NCBI GenBank assembly: GCA_016744905.1
Contig: JADGDM010000007.1
Coordinates: forward strand, 1 to 64,000
Source of the DNA: Sulfurimonadaceae bacterium
Lineage (GTDB): Bacteria > Campylobacterota > Campylobacteria > Campylobacterales > Sulfurimonadaceae
DNA: 64,000 nt
Direction of reading: 5' to 3'
Both the position numbers and the translations under genes were made by a program. The notes beneath the pieces are model-generated. The model was not told where the DNA came from, made no database searches, and worked only from the letters and a program-made list of their open reading frames with translations. This document shows, piece by piece, positions 51,966 through 60,237 of the stretch (positions are counted from its first letter, which is position 1; each line of letters starts with the position of its first letter).

Positions 51966-52568
51966 ATGGAATTAAAATATGTTGGCGCTATGCCTCAGGT
52001 ATCCGCAAAAGGTGTTGGTTTTGATCAAACCAGACCAGATAAGTTTACTCTCCTAAATGCCGCAGTGGAACTGCTAGAAGCCTTTAATTTTGGCGCAACT
52101 GAGACAACTCAACATCTGTATAATACCAGTGGAAAAGAGTTTAGTGGTAAAGAATTGGTAGAGATGCTGGAAAAATACTGTAACTCACTCGATGATGTTT
52201 TTGCGACGCGAGAGGCAAAGGCACAGGTGTTGATTGATGATTTGGTAGGGCGTGTACATGCGAACACACTTATTAATGATGATGAGCGAACCGCTTGGTT
52301 AAATAACATCACTTTAATGAGTGACTACTATCTTCAGTATGTGACCAATGAAAGTGCTTACTCTTGTGCATTGGATATCTTGTCTCAAGAGATTCATGAT
52401 GCAAAAATCAAAGAGGTTAGTGTTCCTATGTTTAGAAATTTTGGAGCAGTACTGCATGATCTTCTTTATGTGTTGGAACATAGAAAGTCCCCTATTGATG
52501 GAACCTTGAGCATTGATGAAGTTGATGGAAAACTCTTAGGAAAATTAAGTCTAGGACACAGAGAATAG
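51966..52568 (+). CDS. Hypothetical protein, possibly all-helical
   Basis: The 200-residue product is predicted soluble, rich in Leu, Asp and Glu, with an N-terminal YVGAMPQVSAKGVGFDQTRP segment and a C-terminal stretch DGTLSIDEVDGKLLGKLSLG. I recognise no domain. A GGAG ribosome site precedes the ATG, and the epimerase frame begins at an ATA overlapping its TAG stop (52565-52568). It is probably translationally coupled to that gene. Confidence 0.65.
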   Translation: MELKYVGAMPQVSAKGVGFDQTRPDKFTLLNAAVELLEAFNFGATETTQHLYNTSGKEFSGKELVEMLEKYCNSLDDVFATREAKAQVLIDDLVGRVHANTLINDDERTAWLNNITLMSDYYLQYVTNESAYSCALDILSQEIHDAKIKEVSVPMFRNFGAVLHDLLYVLEHRKSPIDGTLSIDEVDGKLLGKLSLGHRE

Positions 52569-53323
52569 TCTCTGTCTTTGGAACCGGATGGCTTGGAAAA
52601 GCCATTGCTGAAAACCTTGAAAAGAGAGATCAAGTAAAAGTCTCAGCGCGCTCACAAGAGAAACTATCAAACCTTCCTTTTGAAAATAGATACCTTCTAA
52701 ATGAAGAGAATGATTTTTTTCATAGTGATTTTTATAAAACTGATGTTTTAATTATTGCAATCCCTCCACGAGGTGCATATCTTAAAACACTTGAAATATT
52801 ACGCACTTATATAGATGAATCTACGCAACTTATTTTATGTAGTTCGACTTCTATATATACACAGACTAAGGGTGAAGTTTTCGAAGAGATGAGTGCTGAG
52901 GTAAGTGAGATCTCTTTGATGTTAGAAGCAGAAAGAGTATTCATCAAGCTAAGACCTTCTACATTAATTTTACGTCTGGGTGGTTTGATGGGCTATGATA
53001 GAGTTGCGGGAAAGTACAGTGCAGGTAAAAGCTTTGATTATGATGTCTATGTGAACTATATTCATAGAGATGATGTGGTGAATATTATTGAATTGATGAT
53101 TGAAAAAAATATTCAAGCTGAATGTTTTAATCTCGTTGCGCCAGTGCATTGTGCACGTTCAGATGTCTATCATCATAATGCAGAAGATTTTGGTTTTGAG
53201 AAAAGTACTTTTGACTCCTTAGAACTTCAAGGTAAAAAAGTCTCTTCTTCAAAATTGCTAGCGCGCTTGGGATATCAATTTATATATGAAAACCCTCTAG
53301 ATTTTTGGAAAGTAAATATTTAA
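52565..53323 (+). CDS. NAD(P)-dependent epimerase/dehydratase-like protein, AUA start likely
   Basis: The protein has about 252 residues. A Rossmann nucleotide-binding motif begins almost at once (VSVFGTGWLGKAIAENL), followed by LIIAIPPRG, CSSTSIY, ILRLGGLMGY and the FNLVAPVH end, as in the YeeZ/ActC-like epimerase group. The frame opens at 52526 and contains no ATG, GTG or TTG before 52889, which lies mid-domain. The ATA at 52565-52567 overlaps the upstream TAG and gives MVSVFGTGWLG, the expected N-terminus, with AGGA eight bases upstream. I place the start there; ATT at 52544 is another option. Confidence 0.78.
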   Translation: MVSVFGTGWLGKAIAENLEKRDQVKVSARSQEKLSNLPFENRYLLNEENDFFHSDFYKTDVLIIAIPPRGAYLKTLEILRTYIDESTQLILCSSTSIYTQTKGEVFEEMSAEVSEISLMLEAERVFIKLRPSTLILRLGGLMGYDRVAGKYSAGKSFDYDVYVNYIHRDDVVNIIELMIEKNIQAECFNLVAPVHCARSDVYHHNAEDFGFEKSTFDSLELQGKKVSSSKLLARLGYQFIYENPLDFWKVNI

Positions 53324-53336
53324 AAAAGGAGTGAAG

Positions 53337-53846
53337 ATGAATGAAGTTGAAATAGTTACACGTGAAGTGCTTGTTGGATTAGAGTACTCTGAAGATGCTA
53401 AGATATTTTCTATAAGTAAAGTGATGAACAGAGCTTATGCGGCCGTCTTAGATGAGTTGAAAACGCAAGAATGTGATAAAAAAGAAGAGGGCGTTGTTTA
53501 TGCGCGCTATAGAGAGGTTGACTTTAAAGCGATGCATGCAATGGGTTTTTTACAAAAAATGTTTGGTATGTTTGATACTTTTAAGATGGACATGGGCATC
53601 TCAGTCGATGGTTTTGTTTATGATAACAGCACATTAAAACGAGGTGAAATTCCTGCAGGTCAATATGTTCAATATCTTCACAAAGGTGCATATTCAAAGA
53701 TATATAAGGCGTATGATAAACTCGCAGCGTATATAGTTGACAATGATATTGATGTAGTTAATGAGAGCTACGATATCTATTTGAATGATCCTTACGCAGT
53801 AAAAGAAGATGAGCTAGAAACGATTGTAATGATTAAAATTGTCTAA
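53337..53846 (+). CDS. GyrI-like small-molecule-binding protein
   Basis: From ATG 53337 (GGAG ribosome site five bases upstream) the protein has 169 residues. It matches the stand-alone GyrI-like/SHS2 effector-binding fold: IPAGQYVQYLHKGAYSKIYKA and the C-terminal ESYDIYLNDP, ETIVMIKIV segments. Such proteins bind hydrophobic ligands. The AraC-family gene at 47000-47875 has the same domain type. An in-frame GTG six bases upstream is the less likely start. Confidence 0.8.
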   Translation: MNEVEIVTREVLVGLEYSEDAKIFSISKVMNRAYAAVLDELKTQECDKKEEGVVYARYREVDFKAMHAMGFLQKMFGMFDTFKMDMGISVDGFVYDNSTLKRGEIPAGQYVQYLHKGAYSKIYKAYDKLAAYIVDNDIDVVNESYDIYLNDPYAVKEDELETIVMIKIV

Positions 53847-53860
53847 AAGGAACATAGTTT

Positions 53861-54346
53861 ATGAAAGAAGATAGAACTGTAGAAAAAAGAGCACCTTTCC
53901 CTCCGTTTAACGAAGCAAGTGCAAAACAGAAAGTACGTATGGCGGAAGATGGTTGGAATAGAAAAAATCCACAAAAAATAGCATTGGCGTACACTAAAGA
54001 GAGCCGTTGGAGAAATAGAGACAGTTTTATTGATGGAAGAGCAGAGATAGAATCTTTTTTATCTAAGAAATTTGAAACAGAGCATGAGTATAGACTTTGT
54101 AAAGAACTTTGGGCCTATACAGAAAATAAAATTGCAGTACGTTTTGCTTATGAGTGGCATAACAATGAAGGTCAATGGTTTAGAAGTTATGGCAATGAAA
54201 ACTGGGAATTCGACGAAAACGGCTTAATGAAGAGTAGGTTTGCGAGTATTAATGATGTCAAGATACTTAAAAGTGAGAGAAAATTAATCTGGGATGAGGA
54301 GGTTAGACCAGAAAACTACCCAAACTTAAATAACATGAATTTATAG
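53861..54346 (+). CDS. DUF1348 nuclear-transport-factor-2-like protein
   Basis: The 161-residue protein matches the DUF1348 branch of SnoaL/NTF2-like folds: PPFNEASAKQKVRMAEDGWN, then RWRNRDSFIDGRAEIESFL, WFRSYGNENWEFDENGLM and the conserved end ENYPNLNNMNL. Function is unknown; the pocket of such folds often binds small aromatic compounds. An AAGGA ribosome site precedes it. It ends the accessory plus-strand series. Confidence 0.87.
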   Translation: MKEDRTVEKRAPFPPFNEASAKQKVRMAEDGWNRKNPQKIALAYTKESRWRNRDSFIDGRAEIESFLSKKFETEHEYRLCKELWAYTENKIAVRFAYEWHNNEGQWFRSYGNENWEFDENGLMKSRFASINDVKILKSERKLIWDEEVRPENYPNLNNMNL

Positions 54347-54399
54347 TGAATATTTGTTTGGATAATTTTGATTACATATAGAATATTTTACGAGAATTA

Positions 54400-54429
54400 A
54401 GTTTAGTTATTTAAACTATAAGTTATAAT
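54400..54429 (+). promoter_or_regulatory. Promoter region of the psr operon
   Basis: The 130-base gap before psrA is very A/T-rich. TATAAT at 54424-54429 is the best -10. Just upstream AGTTTA-N6-TAAACT (54400-54417) is an inverted repeat that may bind a regulator. AAAAGGGG at 54466-54473 is the ribosome site. Confidence 0.5.
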
Positions 54430-54478
54430 ATTTTAATAAATTCTTAAATGTTTTAATTACTTTAAAAAAGGGGTTTTC

Positions 54479-56929
54479 ATGAAAACAGAATTATCCAGAC
54501 GCCGTTTCCTTCAAGGAACGGTAGCCTTAAGTATCGTTGGAGCCACTGCTGCAGCGACTGCATTGGCCAAAACAGAACATAAATCAAAATCAAAGATAGT
54601 AGATTTTGGTTTAACTAAGACACAGTGGAGCGATAAGTTAGAAGAGATTCCAACGCTTTGCGAGATGTGTGTAAATAAATGTGCAGCCATTGCACGTGTT
54701 GAAGACGGAGTCTTAACCAAACTTAATCCTAATCCACTTTTTCCAAAATCAAGAAACATGCTATGCGCACGTGGTAATGCAGGTATTCAAGCACTGGAAG
54801 ATCCAGATAGATTAAAATATCCTCTGATTCGTGTTGGCGAGCGCGGTGAGGGTAAATTTAAGCGTGTGACTTGGGATGAAGCCAATGAGTACATCAAAGA
54901 CAAGATGGTTAAAATCATTGATGAAGAGAAAGACAATCGCTCAACTATCGGTTACTGCGCCGGTGAGGGAATGGCGGAACATACGTACGCCTCTTTTATG
55001 GGTGATAAGATAGGTTCATTAAACTATGTTAATCACGGAAGTATCTGTCTGGCTACAACAATTGCAGGGTATACCTTAACCTTAGGTGGTTATGGACAAG
55101 CTGATCTTGAAAATGCTGACTATGTCATTATGGCGGGTGCAAATAGAGCTGAAGCGATTGTGACACCAGATACGATGGATATGTTTAAGAGGACTAAGGG
55201 TCGTGGTCTTAAAATGGTGGTGGTTGATCCTCGTTTTACCAATACAGCGGCGCACGCAGATACGTGGTTACCTATTGAAGTAGGAACAGACCTTGCCTTT
55301 GTTTTAGCAATGACACATGTTGTTATGACGGAAGAACGTTATAACAAACGTTTTTGTGAAGAAAATTTAAGTGATTTTGAGGCGTATAAAAAACATATTA
55401 TAGATAAAAACTATACTCCTGAGTGGGCACAAGCGATTACGGGTATTAAAGCCGATGATATTCGTGAGACGGCTCGTGATTTTATGGCACATGCTCCACG
55501 CGCTATCTACTATCAAGGACGTCGTACGGCGTGGAGTCTTCAAGATTATCAACTCCGACGTGCCCAAGCTATCTTTAGTGCTATGGGTGGCGGGATTGAT
55601 AAAAAAGGTGGGATTATTTTCGGGAAAAAACTTCCTTTAGGTGAGCACAGTATCCCTTCACCAATGTATGATAATGCGTTAGAGCGTATTGAGAAATCAA
55701 AAGCAGCCTCTATTGGAAATAGTGGTTCATGGATTGCGTGGAGAAATACTATCATCGATGGAACCGCTCCATATCCTGTGCGTGCATTTTTTGCTTATAA
55801 ACAAAACCCGATGCTCTCTATCCCTAACACTGCTAAAACAAAACAGATGTTAGAAAAGATGGACTTAGTGGTGGTTATTGATACCATGCCAAGTGATACG
55901 GTAATGATGGCGGATGTTGTTCTTCCTGAGTCACTCTATCTTGAACGTGAAGATCCTGTTAAATCATTTGGTGGCGCAGAACCTTCTATTGCACTGCGTA
56001 TTCCAGTAGTTGAAGCGCGTTACGATACTAAACCTGTTATCGAGATCATGAGAGACTTGGGGGAAAAACTGAGTAAACCACTGTTTGAAATCTCTAAGAA
56101 GTATGATGAGTCTCTTCAAGAAGAGATTGAAGAACGTGGAGAGAAAGAAGTTTATAAAGAAGAAGGTTATGACTTAGCTGATGGTTATCGTCACTCTCAA
56201 GAGACCATTAATCACCACATGGTGAGTTCTGTTTATGGGGAAGAGGCGTGGAAGACTTTAAGAGAAAAAGGCGTCTTTTATCCAGACATGAGTAAATACT
56301 TTAAAAAAGTATCGGCAAATGAATACGAGTACTATCCAGAACATAAAAAAAGTTACTCTATTATTAAGGGTGATTTGAATAATGAGCCGTACCATGATAC
56401 CTGTGTGGATATTAATGAGATTGCTGTTTTAAAGAAAAAATTCAGAACGGCCACTAAAAAAATCGCTTGTGCGTTGTATAACTTTGAGAAAAGAAAGGGT
56501 GTAGATGCGATGCCAACATGGAGAAGCGAGCTGTATAAAGAAACTCCAGAGGGACGTTTTAAATTTATCACCGGACGTCATGGACAATTCACGCAAAGTG
56601 GTAGTTCAAATAACGCACTACTACTAGACCTTTTACCTGAAAATTATCTCTGGATTAATCAGCGTATTGCGGATGCCAAAGGCATTAAGTTTGGGGATAC
56701 AGTTGAAGTGAGAAGTAGTATCGGTGCGATTGAGATTAAAGCGTATCCTACTGAAAAAATTGGTAAAAATGTTGTCTTTTTCATTCATGGATTTGGAGCA
56801 GAGTCAAGCGAGTTGACTCTAGCGCATCATCGTGGTGCAAATGACAATGCGATTATTGAAGATGTTTACGAAACGACTTTTGGTTCGGCTGCAATGCACG
56901 AGACTATAGTTGATATAAGGAGAGTATGA
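54479..56929 (+). CDS. psrA: Molybdopterin oxidoreductase, polysulfide/thiosulfate-reductase catalytic subunit
   Basis: The 816-residue subunit has a twin-arginine signal (SRRRFLQG, to about residue 30). A [4Fe-4S] site (Cys61, Cys64, Cys68, Cys96) is followed by the molybdenum-bis-MGD domains, with Cys190 (HGSICLATT) as the likely metal ligand, as in PsrA and PhsA. The C-terminal MGD-binding domain is present. It would reduce polysulfide, sulfur or thiosulfate, or work in reverse on a sulfur compound, at the periplasmic face. Together with the ferredoxin and NrfD genes it forms a complete three-subunit complex. The exact substrate is not resolved. Confidence 0.9.
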   Translation: MKTELSRRRFLQGTVALSIVGATAAATALAKTEHKSKSKIVDFGLTKTQWSDKLEEIPTLCEMCVNKCAAIARVEDGVLTKLNPNPLFPKSRNMLCARGNAGIQALEDPDRLKYPLIRVGERGEGKFKRVTWDEANEYIKDKMVKIIDEEKDNRSTIGYCAGEGMAEHTYASFMGDKIGSLNYVNHGSICLATTIAGYTLTLGGYGQADLENADYVIMAGANRAEAIVTPDTMDMFKRTKGRGLKMVVVDPRFTNTAAHADTWLPIEVGTDLAFVLAMTHVVMTEERYNKRFCEENLSDFEAYKKHIIDKNYTPEWAQAITGIKADDIRETARDFMAHAPRAIYYQGRRTAWSLQDYQLRRAQAIFSAMGGGIDKKGGIIFGKKLPLGEHSIPSPMYDNALERIEKSKAASIGNSGSWIAWRNTIIDGTAPYPVRAFFAYKQNPMLSIPNTAKTKQMLEKMDLVVVIDTMPSDTVMMADVVLPESLYLEREDPVKSFGGAEPSIALRIPVVEARYDTKPVIEIMRDLGEKLSKPLFEISKKYDESLQEEIEERGEKEVYKEEGYDLADGYRHSQETINHHMVSSVYGEEAWKTLREKGVFYPDMSKYFKKVSANEYEYYPEHKKSYSIIKGDLNNEPYHDTCVDINEIAVLKKKFRTATKKIACALYNFEKRKGVDAMPTWRSELYKETPEGRFKFITGRHGQFTQSGSSNNALLLDLLPENYLWINQRIADAKGIKFGDTVEVRSSIGAIEIKAYPTEKIGKNVVFFIHGFGAESSELTLAHHRGANDNAIIEDVYETTFGSAAMHETIVDIRRV

Positions 56930-57492
56930 TGGCACGTTATGGAATGGCGCTTGATTATAAAAGCTGTATAAATTGTAAAGCGTGCGAGAGTGCATGTAAA
57001 GAAGAAAATGGAATCTTATTGGGTGCGGATAAACACCGTATCTGGGTAGGGGTGAAAGATATTGAAGGAATTTTTCCTGATTTAAGTATCTCATCAAGTG
57101 GTTTTGAACCTAGCCAGTGTCAACAGTGTGATAATGCGCCTTGTCAAACTGTTTGTCCAACCAATGCAACCTATTATGATGATAATGGCGTCGTTCGGGT
57201 TAATCCTGAGCAGTGTATCTTGTGTACGTACTGTATGGAAGCGTGTCCTTATGATGCGCGTTATATTGATGATAGAACAATGACGGTTGATAAGTGTAAC
57301 TTCTGTTCTGATACCCGTTTGATTAATGGTGAGACAACCACTGCTTGTCAGGCAACTTGTCCAACAAAGGTACGTATTTTTGGTGATCTTGATGATCCTG
57401 AGAGTGAAATTTCTTTGGTTCTTAGAGCCAGAGATCATCACAGTATGAAAGAGCACTTGGGAACCAAACCAAAACTCTTCTACCTAACATAA
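56926..57492 (+). CDS. psrB: Four-cluster ferredoxin-type electron-transfer subunit
   Basis: This 188-residue protein carries 16 cluster cysteines in four motifs: CINCKACESACKEEN, CQQCDNAPCQTVCP, CILCTYCMEACPYD and CNFCSDTRLINGE followed by CQATCP. This is the DmsB/PsrB pattern that carries electrons between the molybdenum subunit and the NrfD-type membrane subunit. The start overlaps psrA by four bases. It has no signal of its own and would be exported bound to PsrA. Confidence 0.93.
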   Translation: MMARYGMALDYKSCINCKACESACKEENGILLGADKHRIWVGVKDIEGIFPDLSISSSGFEPSQCQQCDNAPCQTVCPTNATYYDDNGVVRVNPEQCILCTYCMEACPYDARYIDDRTMTVDKCNFCSDTRLINGETTTACQATCPTKVRIFGDLDDPESEISLVLRARDHHSMKEHLGTKPKLFYLT

Positions 57493-57502
57493 GGAGTACG
57501 GA

Positions 57503-58693
57503 ATGAATTTTAAAAAAATACTTCCTTATAATAGACATACGTTTAGCTCTTTCTTTAGTTTTGAGCGTACCCCGCTTAATGTATTTATGCTTATGCTTAC
57601 TGTTGGACTGGTCGGGTTTTTACTTTATGGAATCAGTGTTTATCTTCAGCATGGACATCATGCCTATGGTGTAACACGTCAACATCCTTGGGGACTACTC
57701 ATTGCGATGTATGTTTTCTTTGTTGTTTCAAGTACTGGCTTATGTATCATGTCCTCTTTGGGCCATGTTTTTAATATCAAGGCCTTTCAGATTATTGGTA
57801 AGCGCGCTATTATTGGCGCTATTATTGCTATTTTGACAGGATTTTTAGTCATCGCCTTTGAGATTGGACATCCTGTTCGTATGGTGATTTATAATGTCTT
57901 AACGCCAGGACTCACATCGGCTATCTGGTGGATGGGGACACTTTATGGAATGTATCTATTTTTCATTATCTTAGAGTTTTTCTTTTTGAATAATGGAAAC
58001 CATAAATACTCTAAAATATTTGGACTAGCTGGTCTTATCGTAGGTCTCGCAGCCCACTCTAATCTGGGGGCTGTATTTGGATTTTTAGTAGCGCGCCCGA
58101 TTGCTAATGGCGTCTTTTTTCCACTGTACTTTATCCTCTCCGCAATGGTCACGGGTTCGTATCTTCTATTTTTGATTTACGGATGGCGTTATAAGATGAA
58201 ATTCCCACCAGAGGTCAAAAAATTTATGGTGACTTTGGCGCAAGTTTTAGGTCTCCTTTTAGCCATCTTAATCTTTTTTGAGATCTGGCGCGCTTTAACA
58301 GCCATCTATGGAATGATGCCGGAGCGTGGAGATATTGCGATACATATGATTACGTCTAAAAACTTTTTAATTGGCGAATTCCTTTTAGGAATGTTGATTC
58401 CTTTTGTGGTGATTGTTTATAGTCGTGGACGCGCTATTAAAACTTTAGTTTACACATCTATCACGGGCATGGTAGGGATTTTCTGGATGAGATATGATTT
58501 GGTTCATGATACACAGCTTGCCCCTATGATGCCACTAAAAATTCGTGAGTATTCACTACCTCCGGGACTAGTAGAGTATACACCAACCTCAATAGAGTGG
58601 ATGATTGCCATCGGTGCGATTGGTGTCTCATTTATGATGTATTATACTGCGGATAAATTCTTCAACTTAGATCACGACGCTAAGGGTCATTAG
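57503..58693 (+). CDS. psrC: NrfD/PsrC-type membrane quinone-reactive subunit
   Basis: The 396-residue product has about nine or ten TM helices and the NrfD-family pattern (FFVVSSTGLCIMSSLGHVF, FEIGHPVRMV, LGAVFGFLVARPI). It anchors the complex and exchanges electrons with the menaquinone pool. It follows psrB by ten bases. The C-terminus (TADKFFNLDHDAKGH) is hydrophilic. A hairpin over the next gene's start begins 25 bases after its stop. Confidence 0.92.
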   Translation: MNFKKILPYNRHTFSSFFSFERTPLNVFMLMLTVGLVGFLLYGISVYLQHGHHAYGVTRQHPWGLLIAMYVFFVVSSTGLCIMSSLGHVFNIKAFQIIGKRAIIGAIIAILTGFLVIAFEIGHPVRMVIYNVLTPGLTSAIWWMGTLYGMYLFFIILEFFFLNNGNHKYSKIFGLAGLIVGLAAHSNLGAVFGFLVARPIANGVFFPLYFILSAMVTGSYLLFLIYGWRYKMKFPPEVKKFMVTLAQVLGLLLAILIFFEIWRALTAIYGMMPERGDIAIHMITSKNFLIGEFLLGMLIPFVVIVYSRGRAIKTLVYTSITGMVGIFWMRYDLVHDTQLAPMMPLKIREYSLPPGLVEYTPTSIEWMIAIGAIGVSFMMYYTADKFFNLDHDAKGH

Positions 58694-58717
58694 ACACAAA
58701 GCACTTCGGAATATCTT

Positions 58718-58744
58718 TTGCTTATCTATCTCAAGGATAAGCAA
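58718..58744 (+). promoter_or_regulatory. Hairpin covering the ribosome site and start of the 58744 gene
   Basis: TTGCTTATC (58718-58726) pairs perfectly with GATAAGCAA (58736-58744) around a nine-base loop. The right arm includes part of the AAGGA ribosome site (58733-58737) and the A of the ATG. The structure could hold translation off until opened. It has no T-run, so it is not a typical terminator. Confidence 0.6.
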
Positions 58745-59508
58745 TGCAGATATCAACTACCTCCAGTAATCTTTCAACAATAAATAAAACTCAAAATATT
58801 GATTATAGTGGTCTGAGTGCTTCTAAATTTATGGAGCAACTTGGAACTGAAATCTCAGAGTTATTTGAAGAACTCTCTGTAGGTCTTGATGATGAGACCA
58901 AGTTTAAAAGAGCCATGTCTATCTCTTTGCATTTAAGTCATCCTATGTTTATGCAGTTTGAATCAGGAAGTTATCCAGAAGGTATGCCCTCTGATGTTCG
59001 CTCCTCTTTAGAGTCCCAGCGCGCTGAGTATGAAAGCCTCAGTAGTGAAAAAGAGCAGATGATTTATAAAATGGATTGGATGTTGGATCATATCGGGTTC
59101 GAGCAAACTAATGATCTTGGAGCAGAGCAATTTATAAGAGACTTACGCGAGGCCTACTCAGGGGTTAGTAAAAGTGATTATAAAAGTCGTGATGAGATGA
59201 ATGAAGATGACAGCGTGCTACAGCAGTTTAAAAATGATCTGATGAATAAGGGTGCAGCCAAGTTTCTAACTGATTTTAATCAAGAAAAAATTGATAAGAT
59301 GGTGGAAGAGTATAGAAGAGAGCTAGAGAAAATGCTTGAAGAAAATCCAGAAATGGATATCGAAAAGATGGTGAGTGATTTTAAAAAAGATCTGCTTGAG
59401 AAGTTGGCACTGCTTGAAGAAGAAGAGGGGAAATCCCCGATTCACCTCTCGCGTATTGAGTTTGAAGTACATCGTGACTTACAAGTACAACTTGAAGATA
59501 TTCTCTAA
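58744..59508 (+). CDS. Hypothetical helical protein following psrC
   Basis: The 254-residue product has a Ser/Thr-rich N-terminal segment (QISTTSSNLSTINKT) followed by long charged helices, especially in the last 120 residues (EKIDKMVEEYRRELEKMLEE, EKLALLEEEEGK), which look like a coiled coil. It has no membrane or signal sequence and no recognised domain. It lies 50 bases after psrC behind a start-site hairpin, on the same strand, so read-through from the psr operon is possible. Confidence 0.65.
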   Translation: MQISTTSSNLSTINKTQNIDYSGLSASKFMEQLGTEISELFEELSVGLDDETKFKRAMSISLHLSHPMFMQFESGSYPEGMPSDVRSSLESQRAEYESLSSEKEQMIYKMDWMLDHIGFEQTNDLGAEQFIRDLREAYSGVSKSDYKSRDEMNEDDSVLQQFKNDLMNKGAAKFLTDFNQEKIDKMVEEYRRELEKMLEENPEMDIEKMVSDFKKDLLEKLALLEEEEGKSPIHLSRIEFEVHRDLQVQLEDIL

Positions 59509-59514
59509 GGTGAC

Positions 59515-60171
59515 CTAGTAAACTAAACTAAGTCCTGCAATCCATTTCTCACCAGCGATACCACGGTTTTCGATTTGTGTTTTAACTCCATCAATATAGA
59601 CTTGTTGTTGAGTATTGTCTGCGATGGTGTACTTGTAATGGGCATACAAGCCAATGGGTCCAATAATCTGAGAATTTGCCCCAATGAGTCCGTGAAGAGT
59701 AGGATTATACTTATCAGAAGTAAGTGCTCTTCCATGATCATTATAAGTTCCTATATTGATACCTGCCCCAATACCAATATAAGGTTGAAAATATTGTGTC
59801 GCCTTATAAAAAGCAGCGATAGTGCCCTCGACACCGAAGTTACTTACAGCAGCCTCATATCCATTGGTACTGTAAAAAGTTCCACGACCGTTATAGTAAA
59901 GTGTTCCTAAACGACGTACTCCAAAGCTAAAGTCTTCTACACTGGTCTCTGCGCCAAGTGATAGCTCAAAAGCAGTTCCCAAATGTTGGCCATATATATC
60001 GGCTCCGACACCACTCACATCATTTCTAGAACCTTCTAAGTCATAACCCAGTCTAAAGATAAAACCCTGTTTTTCTATTTTATGCTCAATAGTTACGGTA
60101 GTTGTACTGCTCATCTCTGAAGCTAAAAGTGATGTAGCACTAAGTAGTAGCGCGCTGATAAAGTATTTCAT
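59515..60171 (-). CDS. Outer-membrane beta-barrel protein
   Basis: The 218-residue product has a signal peptide (about 1-17, ending LLAS) and a barrel-like mature part with Gly/Tyr-rich strands (GFIFRLGYDLEG, YFQPYIGIGAGINIGTY, LYAHYKYTIADN) and a C-terminal AGLSLVY with terminal tyrosine. It resembles small OmpA- or OmpW-type eight-strand barrels in length, but I cannot name the family. It converges on the 58744 gene. Confidence 0.75.
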   Translation of the reverse strand: MKYFISALLLSATSLLASEMSSTTTVTIEHKIEKQGFIFRLGYDLEGSRNDVSGVGADIYGQHLGTAFELSLGAETSVEDFSFGVRRLGTLYYNGRGTFYSTNGYEAAVSNFGVEGTIAAFYKATQYFQPYIGIGAGINIGTYNDHGRALTSDKYNPTLHGLIGANSQIIGPIGLYAHYKYTIADNTQQQVYIDGVKTQIENRGIAGEKWIAGLSLVY

Positions 60172-60237
60172 TGAATTTCCTTGATAATTTGTTTTGCGAA
60201 GTTTACAAGATAATATTTAGATATGTGCTTAAAATAT

